The translations under genes were made by a program, and so were the position numbers. Positions 1-9,101 of a stretch of 64,000 nucleotides of DNA are shown one piece after another; position 1 is the stretch's first letter, and the number at the start of each line of letters is the position of its first letter. The notes under the pieces are model-generated. The model was not told the DNA's origin. It saw nothing but the letters and a program-made list of their open reading frames with translations, and did not search any database. The stretch is from NCBI RefSeq assembly GCF_039523235.1, contig NZ_BAAAEX010000003.1, one strand, 5' to 3'. The stretch is from Castellaniella ginsengisoli (GTDB lineage: Bacteria; Pseudomonadota; Gammaproteobacteria; Burkholderiales; Burkholderiaceae_B).

Positions 1-945
1 GTGGCGGTGAACGCGGCTGCAATCCCGCGGGATCTGCTGGAGGCCGAACTGTTCGGCCACGAACGCGGCGCCTTCACCGGGGCGGTCCAGTCGCGGCGGG
101 GGCGTTTCGAGGAAGCCGACGGCGGCACGCTGTTCCTGGACGAGATCGGCGACATGCCGGCCGAGTTGCAGACCCGTTTGCTGCGGGTGCTGGCCGAAGG
201 GGTCTTCTACCGGGTGGGCGGCACGCGGGCCGTCCAGACGGACGTGCGCATTGTGGCGGCGACCCACCAGCCGCTCGAAGAGCGCGTGCGGGCGGGCCTC
301 TTTCGCGCCGATCTGTTCCATCGCCTGAACGTCATCCGCCTGCGCCTGCCGCCATTGCGGGAACGCCGCGAAGATATCGAGGCCCTGGCGCGGCACTTCC
401 TGGCCCGGAGCGCGGCGGAACTCGGCGTGCCGGCGCGCCGGCCCGATGCCCAGGCGCTGGAGGCGCTGCGCCGCTTCGACTATCCCGGCAATATCCGGCA
501 ACTGGAAAACATCTGCCAATGGCTGACGGTGATGGCGCCCAGCGCGGAAGTCGGCCTGGAGGATCTGCCGCCCGAAATTCTGGGCACGGACGTGCAGGCG
601 AGCGCTGCCGGCCCCGGCCATGAGGTCTCGCCGGCGCCCGATCGGCCCGCGGCGCCGGCGCACGCCCTTCGGCCCGACTGGCGCATCGCGCTGGGCGCTG
701 AAGCGCGGGCCCGGCTGGCTCGCCGTGAGCCCTGCGTGATGGATGCCTTGCAGCGGGATTTCGAACGGACGCTGTTGAAGGCCGGTCTGGCCGAGGCGGG
801 CTGCCGCCGCGGCGAAGCCGCGCTGCGCCTGGGCATCGGCCGCAATACGCTGACGCGCAAATGCCGGGAACTGGGGCTGGACGATCCGGCCGAAGGCGAG
901 GCTCCGCCGCCTTCCGGTCCTTCCGGCGTTTCAGGCGGCGACTGA
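1..945 (+). CDS. glnG: NtrC-type sigma-54 response regulator, 5' end missing
   Basis: This is the C-terminal part of a sigma-54 activator. It enters the window inside its AAA+ domain, so the receiver domain and Walker A are outside. Visible are the GAFTGA sigma-54 contact loop at codons 23-28, Walker B (LFLDE, about codons 44-48), an arginine-finger region (LFHRLN, about 105) and a Fis-type helix-turn-helix near codons 265-294 with the NtrC-like core GRNTLTRK. NtrC is the DNA-binding partner of the NtrB kinase in nitrogen control. The GTG at base 1 is not the real start. The 3' end overlaps the convergent fbpC by 15 bp. NtrC is preferred over other activators because of the C-terminal helix-turn-helix; the missing N-terminus leaves some doubt. 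Confidence 0.85.
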   Translation: MAVNAAAIPRDLLEAELFGHERGAFTGAVQSRRGRFEEADGGTLFLDEIGDMPAELQTRLLRVLAEGVFYRVGGTRAVQTDVRIVAATHQPLEERVRAGLFRADLFHRLNVIRLRLPPLRERREDIEALARHFLARSAAELGVPARRPDAQALEALRRFDYPGNIRQLENICQWLTVMAPSAEVGLEDLPPEILGTDVQASAAGPGHEVSPAPDRPAAPAHALRPDWRIALGAEARARLARREPCVMDALQRDFERTLLKAGLAEAGCRRGEAALRLGIGRNTLTRKCRELGLDDPAEGEAPPPSGPSGVSGGD

Positions 946-1716
946 GTCGGGGGCGCCGCGCAAGTTGGCCTGGGCGCGCCGGGCCATCAGGGCTTCACGG
1001 TGGATGAAGGCCGCGATTTCCGGCGTGGCCGGGTGGTGGTGCATGCCGTAGGGCGTGTCCCATTGGGCCAGCCGGCCTTCCCGCAGGATGCCGATCCGGT
1101 CCGCCACGGCGAAGGCTTCGGCTTGATTGTGGGTCACGACCAGGGCGGTGCGCCCCGCCGCCTTCAGCAAGTCGCGCAATTCGAAAGCAAGCCGTTCACG
1201 GGCGTCCACGTCCAGATTGGAAAAAGGCTCGTCGAGCAGCAGCAATTCTGGTTCGGGGGCCAGCGCCCGAGCCAGCGCCACCCGCTGCTGCTGCCCGCCG
1301 GACAGTTCGTGGGGCCGGCGCGCTTCCTGGCCCGTGAGGCCTACCAGGTCCAGCAAGGTGCGCACGCGCCGGTTGCGCTCGGCGGCGTCCAGGCGCCGCA
1401 GGCCAAACCCGACGTTGGCCGCGACGTCCAGATGGGGAAAGAGCGCGTAGTCCTGAAACATCATGCCCACGCGGCGGTGTTCGGGTTCGATGCGCACGCC
1501 TTCGCCCGACAGCAGGCGCCCGTCCAGGCGGATCGAGCCGCCGTCCAGCGGCTCGAAACCGGCAATGGCGCGCAGCACGCTGGTCTTGCCGCAGCCCGAA
1601 GCGCCCAGCAGGCAGGCGATCTGCCCGGCCTCCAAAGACAGGCTCAGGTCGCGCAGCACGGCGCACCGGCAGCCGTCGGTTGCGTAGCTCAGGGAAATCC
1701 GGTCCAGTTCCAGCAT
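931..1716 (-). CDS. fbpC: Ferric iron ABC transporter, ATP-binding subunit
   Basis: A 261-residue ABC ATPase that powers uptake of periplasmic Fe3+. Walker A GASGCGKT is at residues 38-45, the Q-loop glutamine at 88, the signature LSGGQQQR at 138-145, Walker B LLLLDEP at 158-164 and the H-loop histidine at 196. It is the last gene of fbpABC, 9 bp after the permease. It is shorter than FbpC/PotA-type ATPases with a full C-terminal regulatory domain (about 350 residues), so that domain appears absent or minimal. Iron specificity is inferred from the adjacent binding protein and the Fur box. Confidence 0.9.
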   Translation of the reverse strand: MLELDRISLSYATDGCRCAVLRDLSLSLEAGQIACLLGASGCGKTSVLRAIAGFEPLDGGSIRLDGRLLSGEGVRIEPEHRRVGMMFQDYALFPHLDVAANVGFGLRRLDAAERNRRVRTLLDLVGLTGQEARRPHELSGGQQQRVALARALAPEPELLLLDEPFSNLDVDARERLAFELRDLLKAAGRTALVVTHNQAEAFAVADRIGILREGRLAQWDTPYGMHHHPATPEIAAFIHREALMARRAQANLRGAPDSVAA

Positions 1717-1725
1717 GTCGTTCTC

Positions 1726-3378
1726 TCAGGTGGCGGGCCGATCCAGCAGGCGGGCCAGCAGGATCACAGGCAGCAGGCCGGCGGCGATGATCCCCAGGGC
1801 GGCGATGGCGCCTTCCTCGTAAGTGCCGCGCGCCGCTTCAGCGTACAGCCAGGTTGCCAGGGTGTCGAAATTCAGGGGCCGCAGCAGCAGCGTGGCGGGC
1901 AGCTCTTTCATGGCATCCACGAACACCAGCAACGCCGAGGCGGCCAGTGCCGGCCGCAATAGGGGCAGGTGTACGCGCCGCAGCATGCCGTGGACATTCT
2001 CGCCCAGCAGGCGCGCCGCCTGGTCCATGGAGTGGGGGATTCGCTCCAGCCCGGCCTCCAGTGTCCCCACTGGAATGGCCAGGAAACGGATCACGTAGGC
2101 CAGGGCCAGGGCGGCCGGGGTGCCCAGCAGCACGAGACCCGCCGGATCCAGCCCGGTGGCCGTGCGCAGCGCCGCCAGGCCGCGCTCGGCCGCCATCAGG
2201 GGGAACAGCAGGCCGATCGCCAGTACCGTGCCGGGCACGGCGTAGCCCAATGTGGCCAGCCTGGGCAGGGCGCGATGCCAGGCGCGCGCCTTGGGCATGA
2301 TGCGGCGGCTCCAGGCGACGACCAGCCCGATGGCCAGCGCGGCTGCCGTGGCCAGGGCCGATACCGTCAGGGTTTGCCCGGCGGCACGCAGCAGGGCGGG
2401 CGAGGGGCCCTGGCCCGCGCCCAGGCGTTCGAGCGTGAGCGCCAGCAAGTAGGCGGCCGGCGCGATGAAGCCGATCACGACCGGCGCCAGGCCCAGCAGG
2501 GTCGCCAGCCAGGCCGATGCGCCCTGGAGCCGGCGCGGGCGGATCGGCGCCGCGCGGCGGTTTCCGGTGTAGCGAAGACGTCGCCGGCCATGGCGTTCGA
2601 CCGCGATCAGAACGGTGACCAGCGCCAGGGCGACCAGAGCGATCTGGGCGGCTCCGGCCAAGTCGGAGCGCGTCACCCAGGTCGTGTAGATGGCGACGGT
2701 CAGGGTCTGGATGCCCAGGAATTCGGAAGCGCCGATGTCGTTCAAGGTTTCCAGCAGCACGAGGCACAGGCCGACGGCGATGGCGGGCCGCGCCAGTGGC
2801 AGGGCCACATGCCGGAAGGCGCTCCAGGGCCCGTAGCCCAGCAGGCGGGCCGATTCCATCAAATGGGCCGCCTGGCTGGAGAACATGCTGCGGGTGGTCA
2901 GGTAGACGTAGGGGTACAGCACGAAGGACAACAGCACGATGGCGCCCGGCAGGTTGCGCAGATCGGGCAAACGGAATTCACGCGGGCTGGAGTAGCCCAG
3001 CAGGGCGCGGACGGCCTCCTGGACGGGACCGATGGGGTGCAGGATGTCCAGGTAGGCATAGGCCACGATATAGGTAGGCACGGCCAGTGGCAGCAGCAGC
3101 GCCCAGGACAGGACTCTGCGGCCGGGGAAATCGTAGGCCGTGACCAGCCAGGCCGCACCCACGCCCAGCGCGGCGGCCAGCAGGCCGACCCCGCCGAGCA
3201 GGGCCAGGGTCTGGACCAGCGCGCCGGGCAGCACGAATTGCAGCAGATGGCCCCAATGCGCGCCCGAACCCTGGCCGGCCTGGCCCATCAGCGCCAGGAT
3301 CGGCGCCAGCACGCCCAGCGCTGCGAGGATCGTTCCGGCATGCCACGGCCAGGCCTGTGAGCGGCGGTGTGCCGTCAT
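1726..3378 (-). CDS. fbpB: Ferric iron ABC transporter, fused permease
   Basis: A 550-residue inner-membrane protein with two permease halves fused in tandem, as in the FbpB/SfuB family (about 12 membrane segments). Each half carries a cytoplasmic EAA-type coupling loop: ESARLLGYGPW near residue 175 and DQAARLLGENVH near residue 450. It forms the channel between the binding protein FbpA and the ATPase FbpC. The gaps are 10 bp to fbpA and 9 bp to fbpC, so the three are surely one transcript. Confidence 0.93.
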   Translation of the reverse strand: MTAHRRSQAWPWHAGTILAALGVLAPILALMGQAGQGSGAHWGHLLQFVLPGALVQTLALLGGVGLLAAALGVGAAWLVTAYDFPGRRVLSWALLLPLAVPTYIVAYAYLDILHPIGPVQEAVRALLGYSSPREFRLPDLRNLPGAIVLLSFVLYPYVYLTTRSMFSSQAAHLMESARLLGYGPWSAFRHVALPLARPAIAVGLCLVLLETLNDIGASEFLGIQTLTVAIYTTWVTRSDLAGAAQIALVALALVTVLIAVERHGRRRLRYTGNRRAAPIRPRRLQGASAWLATLLGLAPVVIGFIAPAAYLLALTLERLGAGQGPSPALLRAAGQTLTVSALATAAALAIGLVVAWSRRIMPKARAWHRALPRLATLGYAVPGTVLAIGLLFPLMAAERGLAALRTATGLDPAGLVLLGTPAALALAYVIRFLAIPVGTLEAGLERIPHSMDQAARLLGENVHGMLRRVHLPLLRPALAASALLVFVDAMKELPATLLLRPLNFDTLATWLYAEAARGTYEEGAIAALGIIAAGLLPVILLARLLDRPAT

Positions 3379-3388
3379 GGCGTCCCGA

Positions 3389-4429
3389 TTACTGGTTCAG
3401 GCCGGTCCGGTCGACCAATTCGCTGGCCTGCTTGCGGTGGCGGGCGATTTCAGTCAGGGGCAGGGCATCGACCTGCAAAGGACCGAAACTGGCGACGACC
3501 GGATCCAGCGTCACGCCCGCCTTGACCGGATATTCGTAGTTGGCCTGGGCGTAGAGGCTTTGCGCCTTGTCCGAGACCAGGTATTCCAGCAGTTGCACGG
3601 CTTCGGCGCGGTGCGGCGCGTGGCGCGCCACGGCCGCTCCGGAAATGTTGACGTGGGTGCCCGCCGCATTCTTGAACGTGGGGCGGATGACGCGGATGGC
3701 ATCGCCCCAGCGGCGGGCGTCGCTGCCTTCGGCGGCGTTTTTCATGTGGCCGACGTAATAGGCGTTGGCGATGCCGATGTCGCAGATTCCGCCCAGGATG
3801 TCGCGCGCCACGTCGCGGTCTCCGCCGGCGGCGGGCCGGGCCAGATTGGCCTTGACGCCGCGCAGCCATTGCTCCGTGGCCTCTGCGCCGTCATGGGCGA
3901 TCATGGCGGCGATGAGCGCAGTGTTGTAGGGATGCTGTCCCGAGCGGATGCAGACCTTGCCCTTCCAGCGCGGATCGGCCAGATCTTCGTAATGGAAGGT
4001 CTGAAGGTCCAGATCCTTGGCGACGTAGGCGACCCGGTCGCGCAACGACAGGGTGAACCACTGGCCGTCGGCCGCGCGCAGGTTGTCGGGGATGGCCGCC
4101 TTGAGCGTGGCGGAATCCACCGGCTGGGTCACCCCGCCGTCCACCAGGTCCAGCAGATTGCCGATGTCCACCGTCATCAGCACATCGGCCGGAGATTGCG
4201 CGCCTTCGGCGCGCACGCGCTCCAGCAAGCCATCCTTGACGAACACCGTGTTGACCTTGACCCCGGTGTCCTGGGTGAAGGCGGCCAGCAGCGGCTCGAC
4301 GAGCTTGGGTTCGCGGGTCGTATACAGATTGACTTCGGCGGCCAGCGCGGCGCCCGCCATCAGCGGCAGGGCGGCGACCAGCAGGGACAGGCGCCGGGCG
4401 AGGGGTAGGGCGCGAAAACGGTTCGTCAT
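3389..4429 (-). CDS. fbpA: Ferric iron periplasmic binding protein
   Basis: A 346-residue exported binding protein of the transferrin-like FbpA family. The N-terminus is a signal peptide (basic MTNRFRALPLARR, a hydrophobic core, then AALAAEVNLYTTR, with cleavage probably just before EVNLY). The pair of adjacent tyrosines in IANAYYVGH matches the family's iron-ligand tyrosines. An upstream in-frame ATG at 4474 would place the Fur box inside the coding sequence, so 4429 is chosen; SD-like GAGA lies a few bases before it. First gene of fbpABC and divergent from fpr. Confidence 0.93.
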   Translation of the reverse strand: MTNRFRALPLARRLSLLVAALPLMAGAALAAEVNLYTTREPKLVEPLLAAFTQDTGVKVNTVFVKDGLLERVRAEGAQSPADVLMTVDIGNLLDLVDGGVTQPVDSATLKAAIPDNLRAADGQWFTLSLRDRVAYVAKDLDLQTFHYEDLADPRWKGKVCIRSGQHPYNTALIAAMIAHDGAEATEQWLRGVKANLARPAAGGDRDVARDILGGICDIGIANAYYVGHMKNAAEGSDARRWGDAIRVIRPTFKNAAGTHVNISGAAVARHAPHRAEAVQLLEYLVSDKAQSLYAQANYEYPVKAGVTLDPVVASFGPLQVDALPLTEIARHRKQASELVDRTGLNQ

Positions 4430-4458
4430 GGCAAAGTCTCGTCGAGAGAGGGTAAAAA

Positions 4459-4473
4459 TGAGAATAATTCTCA
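4459..4473 (-). promoter_or_regulatory. Fur box of fbpABC
   Basis: TGAGAATAATTCTCA is a 7-1-7 palindrome with perfect arms and agrees with the Fur consensus TGATAATNATTATCA at 13 of 15 positions. It ends 29 bp before the fbpA start. On the minus strand a weak promoter can be drawn just upstream (TTGCCT, 17 nt, TAAATT), which would place the box near the transcription start, where Fur-Fe2+ would block it. The promoter part is tentative. Confidence 0.85.
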
Positions 4474-4498
4474 AAAATGATCAAAAATTTAGCACCGC

Positions 4499-4521
4499 AT
4501 TCAGCTTAAGGCAAGCTGAAT
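4499..4521. repeat. Perfect inverted repeat between fbpA and fpr
   Basis: ATTCAGCTT and AAGCTGAAT form perfect 9-bp arms around a 5-base centre. There is no T-run on either strand, so it does not look like a terminator. It sits in the divergent intergenic region and overlaps the candidate -35 of fbpA. It may be an operator for fbpA or fpr; no regulator was identified. Confidence 0.6.
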
Positions 4522-4692
4522 ACGCTTAAAATGGGCCGGCATCCCCGGCGTCCGCCGCGGTTTCGCATCCAATCTTGCGTCAAATCAAGAAAAACCCTCC
4601 GGGGGGCGAGGCCGGGCCTTGGCGTTTTCCGACCTGCGCCGTACCATTTCCCTGACCCCTACATTACCGAATCCTGGAGTTCGACTCTCGTC

Positions 4693-5469
4693 ATGGCCGC
4701 TTTCAATTCCGAGCAAGTCCTCAGCGTACGTCATTGGAACGACACGCTGTTTTCCTTCAAGACCACCCGCGATCCCGGCTTGCGCTTCCACAACGGCCAT
4801 TTCGTGATGCTGGGCCTCGAAGTCGAGGGCAAGCCGCTGATGCGCGCCTACAGCATTGCCAGCGCCAACCACGAAGACAATCTGGAGTTTTTCAGCATCA
4901 AGGTCCCCAACGGCCCGCTCACCTCGCGCCTGCAGCATTTGAAACCGGGGGATGCCGTGCTGGTCAGCCGCAAACCGGTCGGCACGCTGGTGGCCGACGA
5001 CCTGCGCCCGGGCCGCCACCTGTACCTGTTCGCCACGGGCACGGGGCTGGCGCCTTTCCTCAGCATCATCAAAGACCCCGAAGTCTACGAGCGCTTCGAA
5101 AAAATCATCCTGATGCATGGGGTGCGCTTCGTCAGCGAACTGGCCTATTCCGACTACATCCGGCAGGATCTGCCCCAGGACGAATACCTGGGTGAGATGG
5201 TGCGCGACAAACTGATCTACTACCCCACCGTGACGCGCGAGCCCTACGAGCACCAGGGCAGGCTGACGACGCTGGTCGAGAGCGGCAAGCTGTTCGAGGA
5301 CATCGGCCTGCCGCCCCTGGACCCCGCCGTCGACCGTGCCATGATCTGCGGCAGCCCGGCCATGTTGACGGACATCCGTGCCATGCTGGATGCGCGCGGC
5401 TTCGTCGTCTCGCCGGGCGTGGGCGAGCTGGGCGATTACGTCTACGAGCGCGCCTTCGCCGAAAAATAA
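4693..5469 (+). CDS. fpr: Ferredoxin/flavodoxin-NADP+ reductase
   Basis: A 258-residue soluble FAD enzyme that passes electrons between NADPH and ferredoxin or flavodoxin. The FAD-binding RxYS motif (RAYSIAS) is near residue 50, the NADP-binding glycine-rich stretch (FATGTGLAPF) near residue 113, and the C-terminus ends YVYERAFAEK as in the bacterial FprA subclass. The ATG at 4693 gives the family's usual N-terminus (MAAFNSEQVLSV); the upstream in-frame extension is low-quality sequence. GGAG lies 13 nt before the start, which is rather far. It is divergent from the Fur-controlled fbpA. Confidence 0.93.
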   Translation: MAAFNSEQVLSVRHWNDTLFSFKTTRDPGLRFHNGHFVMLGLEVEGKPLMRAYSIASANHEDNLEFFSIKVPNGPLTSRLQHLKPGDAVLVSRKPVGTLVADDLRPGRHLYLFATGTGLAPFLSIIKDPEVYERFEKIILMHGVRFVSELAYSDYIRQDLPQDEYLGEMVRDKLIYYPTVTREPYEHQGRLTTLVESGKLFEDIGLPPLDPAVDRAMICGSPAMLTDIRAMLDARGFVVSPGVGELGDYVYERAFAEK

Positions 5470-5556
5470 GCCTGGCGGTGCCCTGCGCCCGCTTTTATTT
5501 CTCGCTATTGGTCGGTACACTCTGATAGTCTTTTAACCATTACCGAGCCCCCCACC

Positions 5557-5943
5557 ATGAGCAAGGCAATCATCCATACCGATGCCGCCCCGGCCGCCGT
5601 CGGCCCGTATTCCCAGGCGGTCAGCGCCCCTGCCGGCAAGCTGGTCTTCCTGTCGGGCCAGATCGGGCTGGAACCCGGCACCGGCGAACTGGTGTCCGAA
5701 AACTTCGAAGGCCAGGTCCGCCAGTCTTTCGCCAATATGCAGGCGGTCATCGAAGCGGCCGGCGGCACGCTGAACGACATCGTCAAGCTCACGCTGTTCC
5801 TCACGGATCTCAGCAAGTTCGCCAGCGCCAACGCCATCATGGCTGAGATCATTCCCCAGCCGTATCCCGCGCGTTCCACCCTGGGCGTGGCCAGCCTGCC
5901 CAAGGGCGCCCAGTTCGAAGTCGAAGCCATTCTGGCGCTCTGA
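5557..5943 (+). CDS. ridA: RidA family enamine/imine deaminase
   Basis: A 128-residue protein of the YjgF/YER057c/UK114 family. Members hydrolyse reactive 2-aminoacrylate-type enamines released by PLP enzymes. The signature (YPARSTLGVASLP, about residues 103-115) contains the catalytic arginine, followed by the acidic FEVEAIL terminus. The N-terminal AAPAAVGPYSQAV is also typical. recG follows 30 bp downstream with a GTG start, so they are probably co-transcribed, an arrangement seen in other Burkholderiales. Confidence 0.95.
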   Translation: MSKAIIHTDAAPAAVGPYSQAVSAPAGKLVFLSGQIGLEPGTGELVSENFEGQVRQSFANMQAVIEAAGGTLNDIVKLTLFLTDLSKFASANAIMAEIIPQPYPARSTLGVASLPKGAQFEVEAILAL

Positions 5944-5973
5944 GTTCCGGCGCCGCCTGCCGGACAGCGTTTC

Positions 5974-8040
5974 GTGGCTTCGGCTGACAAGCCGCGCCGG
6001 GCTTCGCCCGGCGCCCGCAAGACCGCGGGCATTCCGCAGGCTCGCCTGTTCGAGCGGCTGGGTTTGCGCACGCCCGCCGATTTCGTCACGCATCTGCCGC
6101 TGCGCTATGAAGACGAGACGCGCATCACTCCGATCAGCGAAGCGCAGCCTGGCGTCCACGCCTTGTTCGAGGGCGAGATCACGGACAGTGCGATCCGCTT
6201 CGGCCCCCGGCGGGAGCTGCAGGCCACCCTGGCCGACGATTCGGGCCGCCTGAATCTGCGTTGGCTGCACGTGTATCCGGGCCAGCAGGCGCGCATGCAC
6301 GCAGGACGGCGGGTGAGGGCCCGGGGCGAGGTGCGCGCGGGCTTCCACGGCCTGGAAATCGTGCATCCTCTGGTGACCGAACCAGGCACGCCCCTGCCCG
6401 ATGCCCTGACGCCCGTCTATCCCACCACCCAGGGCCTGCCGCAGGCGGCTTTGCGCAAGGCCATCGCCCGCGCCCTGGATGAAGCCGAACTGGGCGATAC
6501 GCTGCCGCAGGCCGTGCGCCAGGCCTATCATCTGGCCGATTTCGAGCAGTCCTTGCGCCTGCTGCACCGCCCGGGGCCGGATATTTCCCTGGATTTGCTG
6601 GCGCGGCACAGTCATCCCGCCTGGCGGCGCATCAAGTTCGACGAATTGCTGGCGCAGCAGTTGGCCCTGGCCGATGCCCGGGCCGCGCGCCGCGCCCAGG
6701 CGGCCCGCGGCCTGCAGGGAGACGGCAGCCTGACGGGCCGTCTGCTCGCCAGCCTGCCGTTTGCGCCCACCGGCGCCCAGTTGCGCGCAGTGGCGCAGAT
6801 CAGCGAGGATCTGGCGCGTACGCATCCCATGCATCGCCTGCTGCAGGGCGATGTGGGCAGCGGCAAGACCCTGGTGGCCGCGCTGGCGGCCGCCCAGGCG
6901 ATCGAGGCCGGCGCCCAGGTCGCCGTGATGGCGCCCACCGAAATCCTGGCCGAACAGCTCTGGCGCAAATTGTCCGAATGGCTGGCGCCCCTGGGGGTGG
7001 CCCCGGTCTGGCTGACCGGCGGCCTGCCCGCCGCCGAGCGTCGCCGGGCCTTGCATGCCATGGCTTCGGGCGAGACGCGGCTGGCGGTCGGCACCCAGGC
7101 CCTGATTCAGGATAAGGTGGTATTCGAATCGTTGGGACTGGTGATCAGCGATGAGCAGCACCGCTTCGGGGTGGGACAGCGCCTGGCGTTGAATCGCAAG
7201 GGGGATCAGGCCCGCTATCGCCCCCACCAGCTCAGCATGAGCGCCACGCCGATCCCGCGCACGCTTGCGATGGCGTTCTTCGCCGATATGGACGTCTCCG
7301 TGCTCGATGAGTTGCCCCCGGGCCGGGTGCCGGTGCGCACGCGCCTGTTCGATGACCGGCGCCGCGACGAAGTCCTGGCGCGGGTGGGCGAGGTCGTGCG
7401 CGCCGGCCGGCAGGCCTATTGGGTCTGCCCCCTGGTCGAGGAAAGCGAGGCGCTGCAACTGCAGACGGCCGTCGATACCTATGAATGGCTATGCGCGGCG
7501 CTGCCGGACCTGCACATCGGCCTGATGCACGGCCGCCTGCCGGCGCGGGAAAAGTCGGACGTCATGGATGCCTTCCGCGCCGGCGCCATTGATCTTCTGG
7601 TCGCGACGACGGTCATCGAGGTCGGCGTGGATGTACCCAATGCCGGCCTGATGGTGATCGAGCATGCCGAGCGGTTCGGGCTGGCGCAACTGCATCAGTT
7701 GCGCGGCCGGGTGGGGCGGGGCGGCGGCGAAGCCACCTGCGTTCTGCTGTACCAGCCGCCGTTGTCGGCCATCGCTCGCGAGCGCCTGCGCGCCATGTAC
7801 GAGACGACTGACGGCTTCGAGATCGCGCGCCGCGATCTTGCCCAGCGCGGACCGGGAGAATTGCTCGGTCTGCGGCAGTCGGGCCAGGCCCTGCTGCGCT
7901 TTGCCGACCTGGAGGCCGACGAAGACCTGCTTGAGCAGGCCCGCGAGGCTGCCGCCTGGCTGAGTGCCGATTTTCCCGAGCACGCCCGCGCCCACCGGCA
8001 GCGCTGGATGGCGGGTGCCGACCAGTATCTACGCAGTTGA
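5974..8040 (+). CDS. recG: ATP-dependent DNA helicase RecG
   Basis: A 688-residue branch-migration helicase that remodels stalled forks and recombination junctions; length matches E. coli RecG (693). The order is an N-terminal OB-fold wedge domain, Walker A (GDVGSGKT, about 292-299), a DEQH box (about 394, EQHRFGVGQR), then motif VI (QLRGRVGRG, about 575) and the TRG region. Start is GTG; no other start fits better. oxyR begins 11 bp after its stop. Confidence 0.97.
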   Translation: MASADKPRRASPGARKTAGIPQARLFERLGLRTPADFVTHLPLRYEDETRITPISEAQPGVHALFEGEITDSAIRFGPRRELQATLADDSGRLNLRWLHVYPGQQARMHAGRRVRARGEVRAGFHGLEIVHPLVTEPGTPLPDALTPVYPTTQGLPQAALRKAIARALDEAELGDTLPQAVRQAYHLADFEQSLRLLHRPGPDISLDLLARHSHPAWRRIKFDELLAQQLALADARAARRAQAARGLQGDGSLTGRLLASLPFAPTGAQLRAVAQISEDLARTHPMHRLLQGDVGSGKTLVAALAAAQAIEAGAQVAVMAPTEILAEQLWRKLSEWLAPLGVAPVWLTGGLPAAERRRALHAMASGETRLAVGTQALIQDKVVFESLGLVISDEQHRFGVGQRLALNRKGDQARYRPHQLSMSATPIPRTLAMAFFADMDVSVLDELPPGRVPVRTRLFDDRRRDEVLARVGEVVRAGRQAYWVCPLVEESEALQLQTAVDTYEWLCAALPDLHIGLMHGRLPAREKSDVMDAFRAGAIDLLVATTVIEVGVDVPNAGLMVIEHAERFGLAQLHQLRGRVGRGGGEATCVLLYQPPLSAIARERLRAMYETTDGFEIARRDLAQRGPGELLGLRQSGQALLRFADLEADEDLLEQAREAAAWLSADFPEHARAHRQRWMAGADQYLRS

Positions 8041-8051
8041 GAGGAGCCCTG

Positions 8052-9008
8052 ATGACACTGACCGAACTGAAATACATCGTTGCCGTGGCGCGGGAACGCC
8101 ATTTCGGGCGCGCGGCCGAGGCCTGCTTCGTCAGCCAGCCCACCCTGTCGGTGGCCATCCGCAAGCTGGAAGAAGAGTTGGGCGTCGTGCTGTTCGAGCG
8201 TGGCGGCACCGAGATCGGCATCACGCCCATCGGCCTGCGCGTGGTCGCCCAGGCGCAGAAGGTTCTGGAAGAGGGCGCCAATCTGCGCGAGATCGCCCGC
8301 CAGGGGCACGATCCGCTGGAGGGGCCCCTGCGCGTCGGCGTGATCTATACCGTGGGCCCATACCTGCTGCCCTACCTGGTGCCCGAGCAGATCCGCCGCA
8401 CGCCCCAGATGCCCTTGCTGCTGCAGGAGAACTACACCGCGCGGTTGCTGGAGTTGCTGCGTCAGGGCGAGATCGACTGCGCGATCGTCGCCTTGCCGCT
8501 GCCCGATACCGGCCTGTCGCAGTGCGCCCTGTACGACGAGCCTTTCTACGTCACCGTGCCGCACAATCATCCCTGGGCGGACGAGGCCCGGGTCGACTCC
8601 CGCCGCCTCAAAGAAGAGAACATGCTCCTGCTGGGCGCGGGCCACTGCTTTCGCGACCAGGTGCTGGAGGTCTGTCCCGAGCTTTCGCGGTTTTCGGCCT
8701 CCAGCGAAGGCATCCAGCGCACGTTCGAAGGATCCTCGCTGGAAACCATCCGCCATATGGTGGCCGCGGGGATCGGCATCACGGTCCTGCCGGCCAGCGC
8801 CCTGGGCGTGCAGGGCGCCGAAAGCCAGTTGCTGCGCTACATCCCGTTCAAGCCGCCGGCCCCCGACCGGCGCGTGGTGCTGGTCTGGCGCAAGAGCTTT
8901 CCGCGCCAGGCGGCCATCGAGGCGCTGATCCAGGCCGTGCGCCAGTGCGGCATGCCGGGCGCCACCATGCTGGAAGACGCCGCGCCGCAATCCGCCGAGA
9001 CGGTTTGA
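8052..9008 (+). CDS. oxyR: Hydrogen peroxide sensor, LysR-family regulator OxyR
   Basis: A 318-residue LysR-type regulator. An N-terminal winged helix-turn-helix (about residues 1-60, SQPTLSVAIRKLEEELG) is followed by the effector domain. Two cysteines fall at residues 199 (GHCFRDQ) and 208 (LEVCPE), the same numbers as the redox pair that forms a disulfide in E. coli OxyR. The ATG at 8052 is preceded by GAGGAG with a 5-nt gap, so the in-frame ATG at 8037, inside the recG stop region, is not used. The next gene is dps, a classical OxyR target. Confidence 0.95.
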   Translation: MTLTELKYIVAVARERHFGRAAEACFVSQPTLSVAIRKLEEELGVVLFERGGTEIGITPIGLRVVAQAQKVLEEGANLREIARQGHDPLEGPLRVGVIYTVGPYLLPYLVPEQIRRTPQMPLLLQENYTARLLELLRQGEIDCAIVALPLPDTGLSQCALYDEPFYVTVPHNHPWADEARVDSRRLKEENMLLLGAGHCFRDQVLEVCPELSRFSASSEGIQRTFEGSSLETIRHMVAAGIGITVLPASALGVQGAESQLLRYIPFKPPAPDRRVVLVWRKSFPRQAAIEALIQAVRQCGMPGATMLEDAAPQSAETV

Positions 9009-9101
9009 AACGAGGCGTTTCGCCCTGTGCGGGCCAATGCCCATGCGCTTTTCCCCATGCTATTCTGGCATCGTAAGAACGACTTTTTGAAGGAGTGTTC
9101 C

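Noticed and set aside
4430..4474. Upstream in-frame ATG for fbpA at 4474
   Set aside because: It would translate through the Fur box and would place 15 residues before the signal peptide.
9009..9101. OxyR-binding site in the oxyR-dps gap
   Set aside because: No convincing ATAG...CTAT spaced motif was found, so OxyR control of dps is only inferred from position and known biology.
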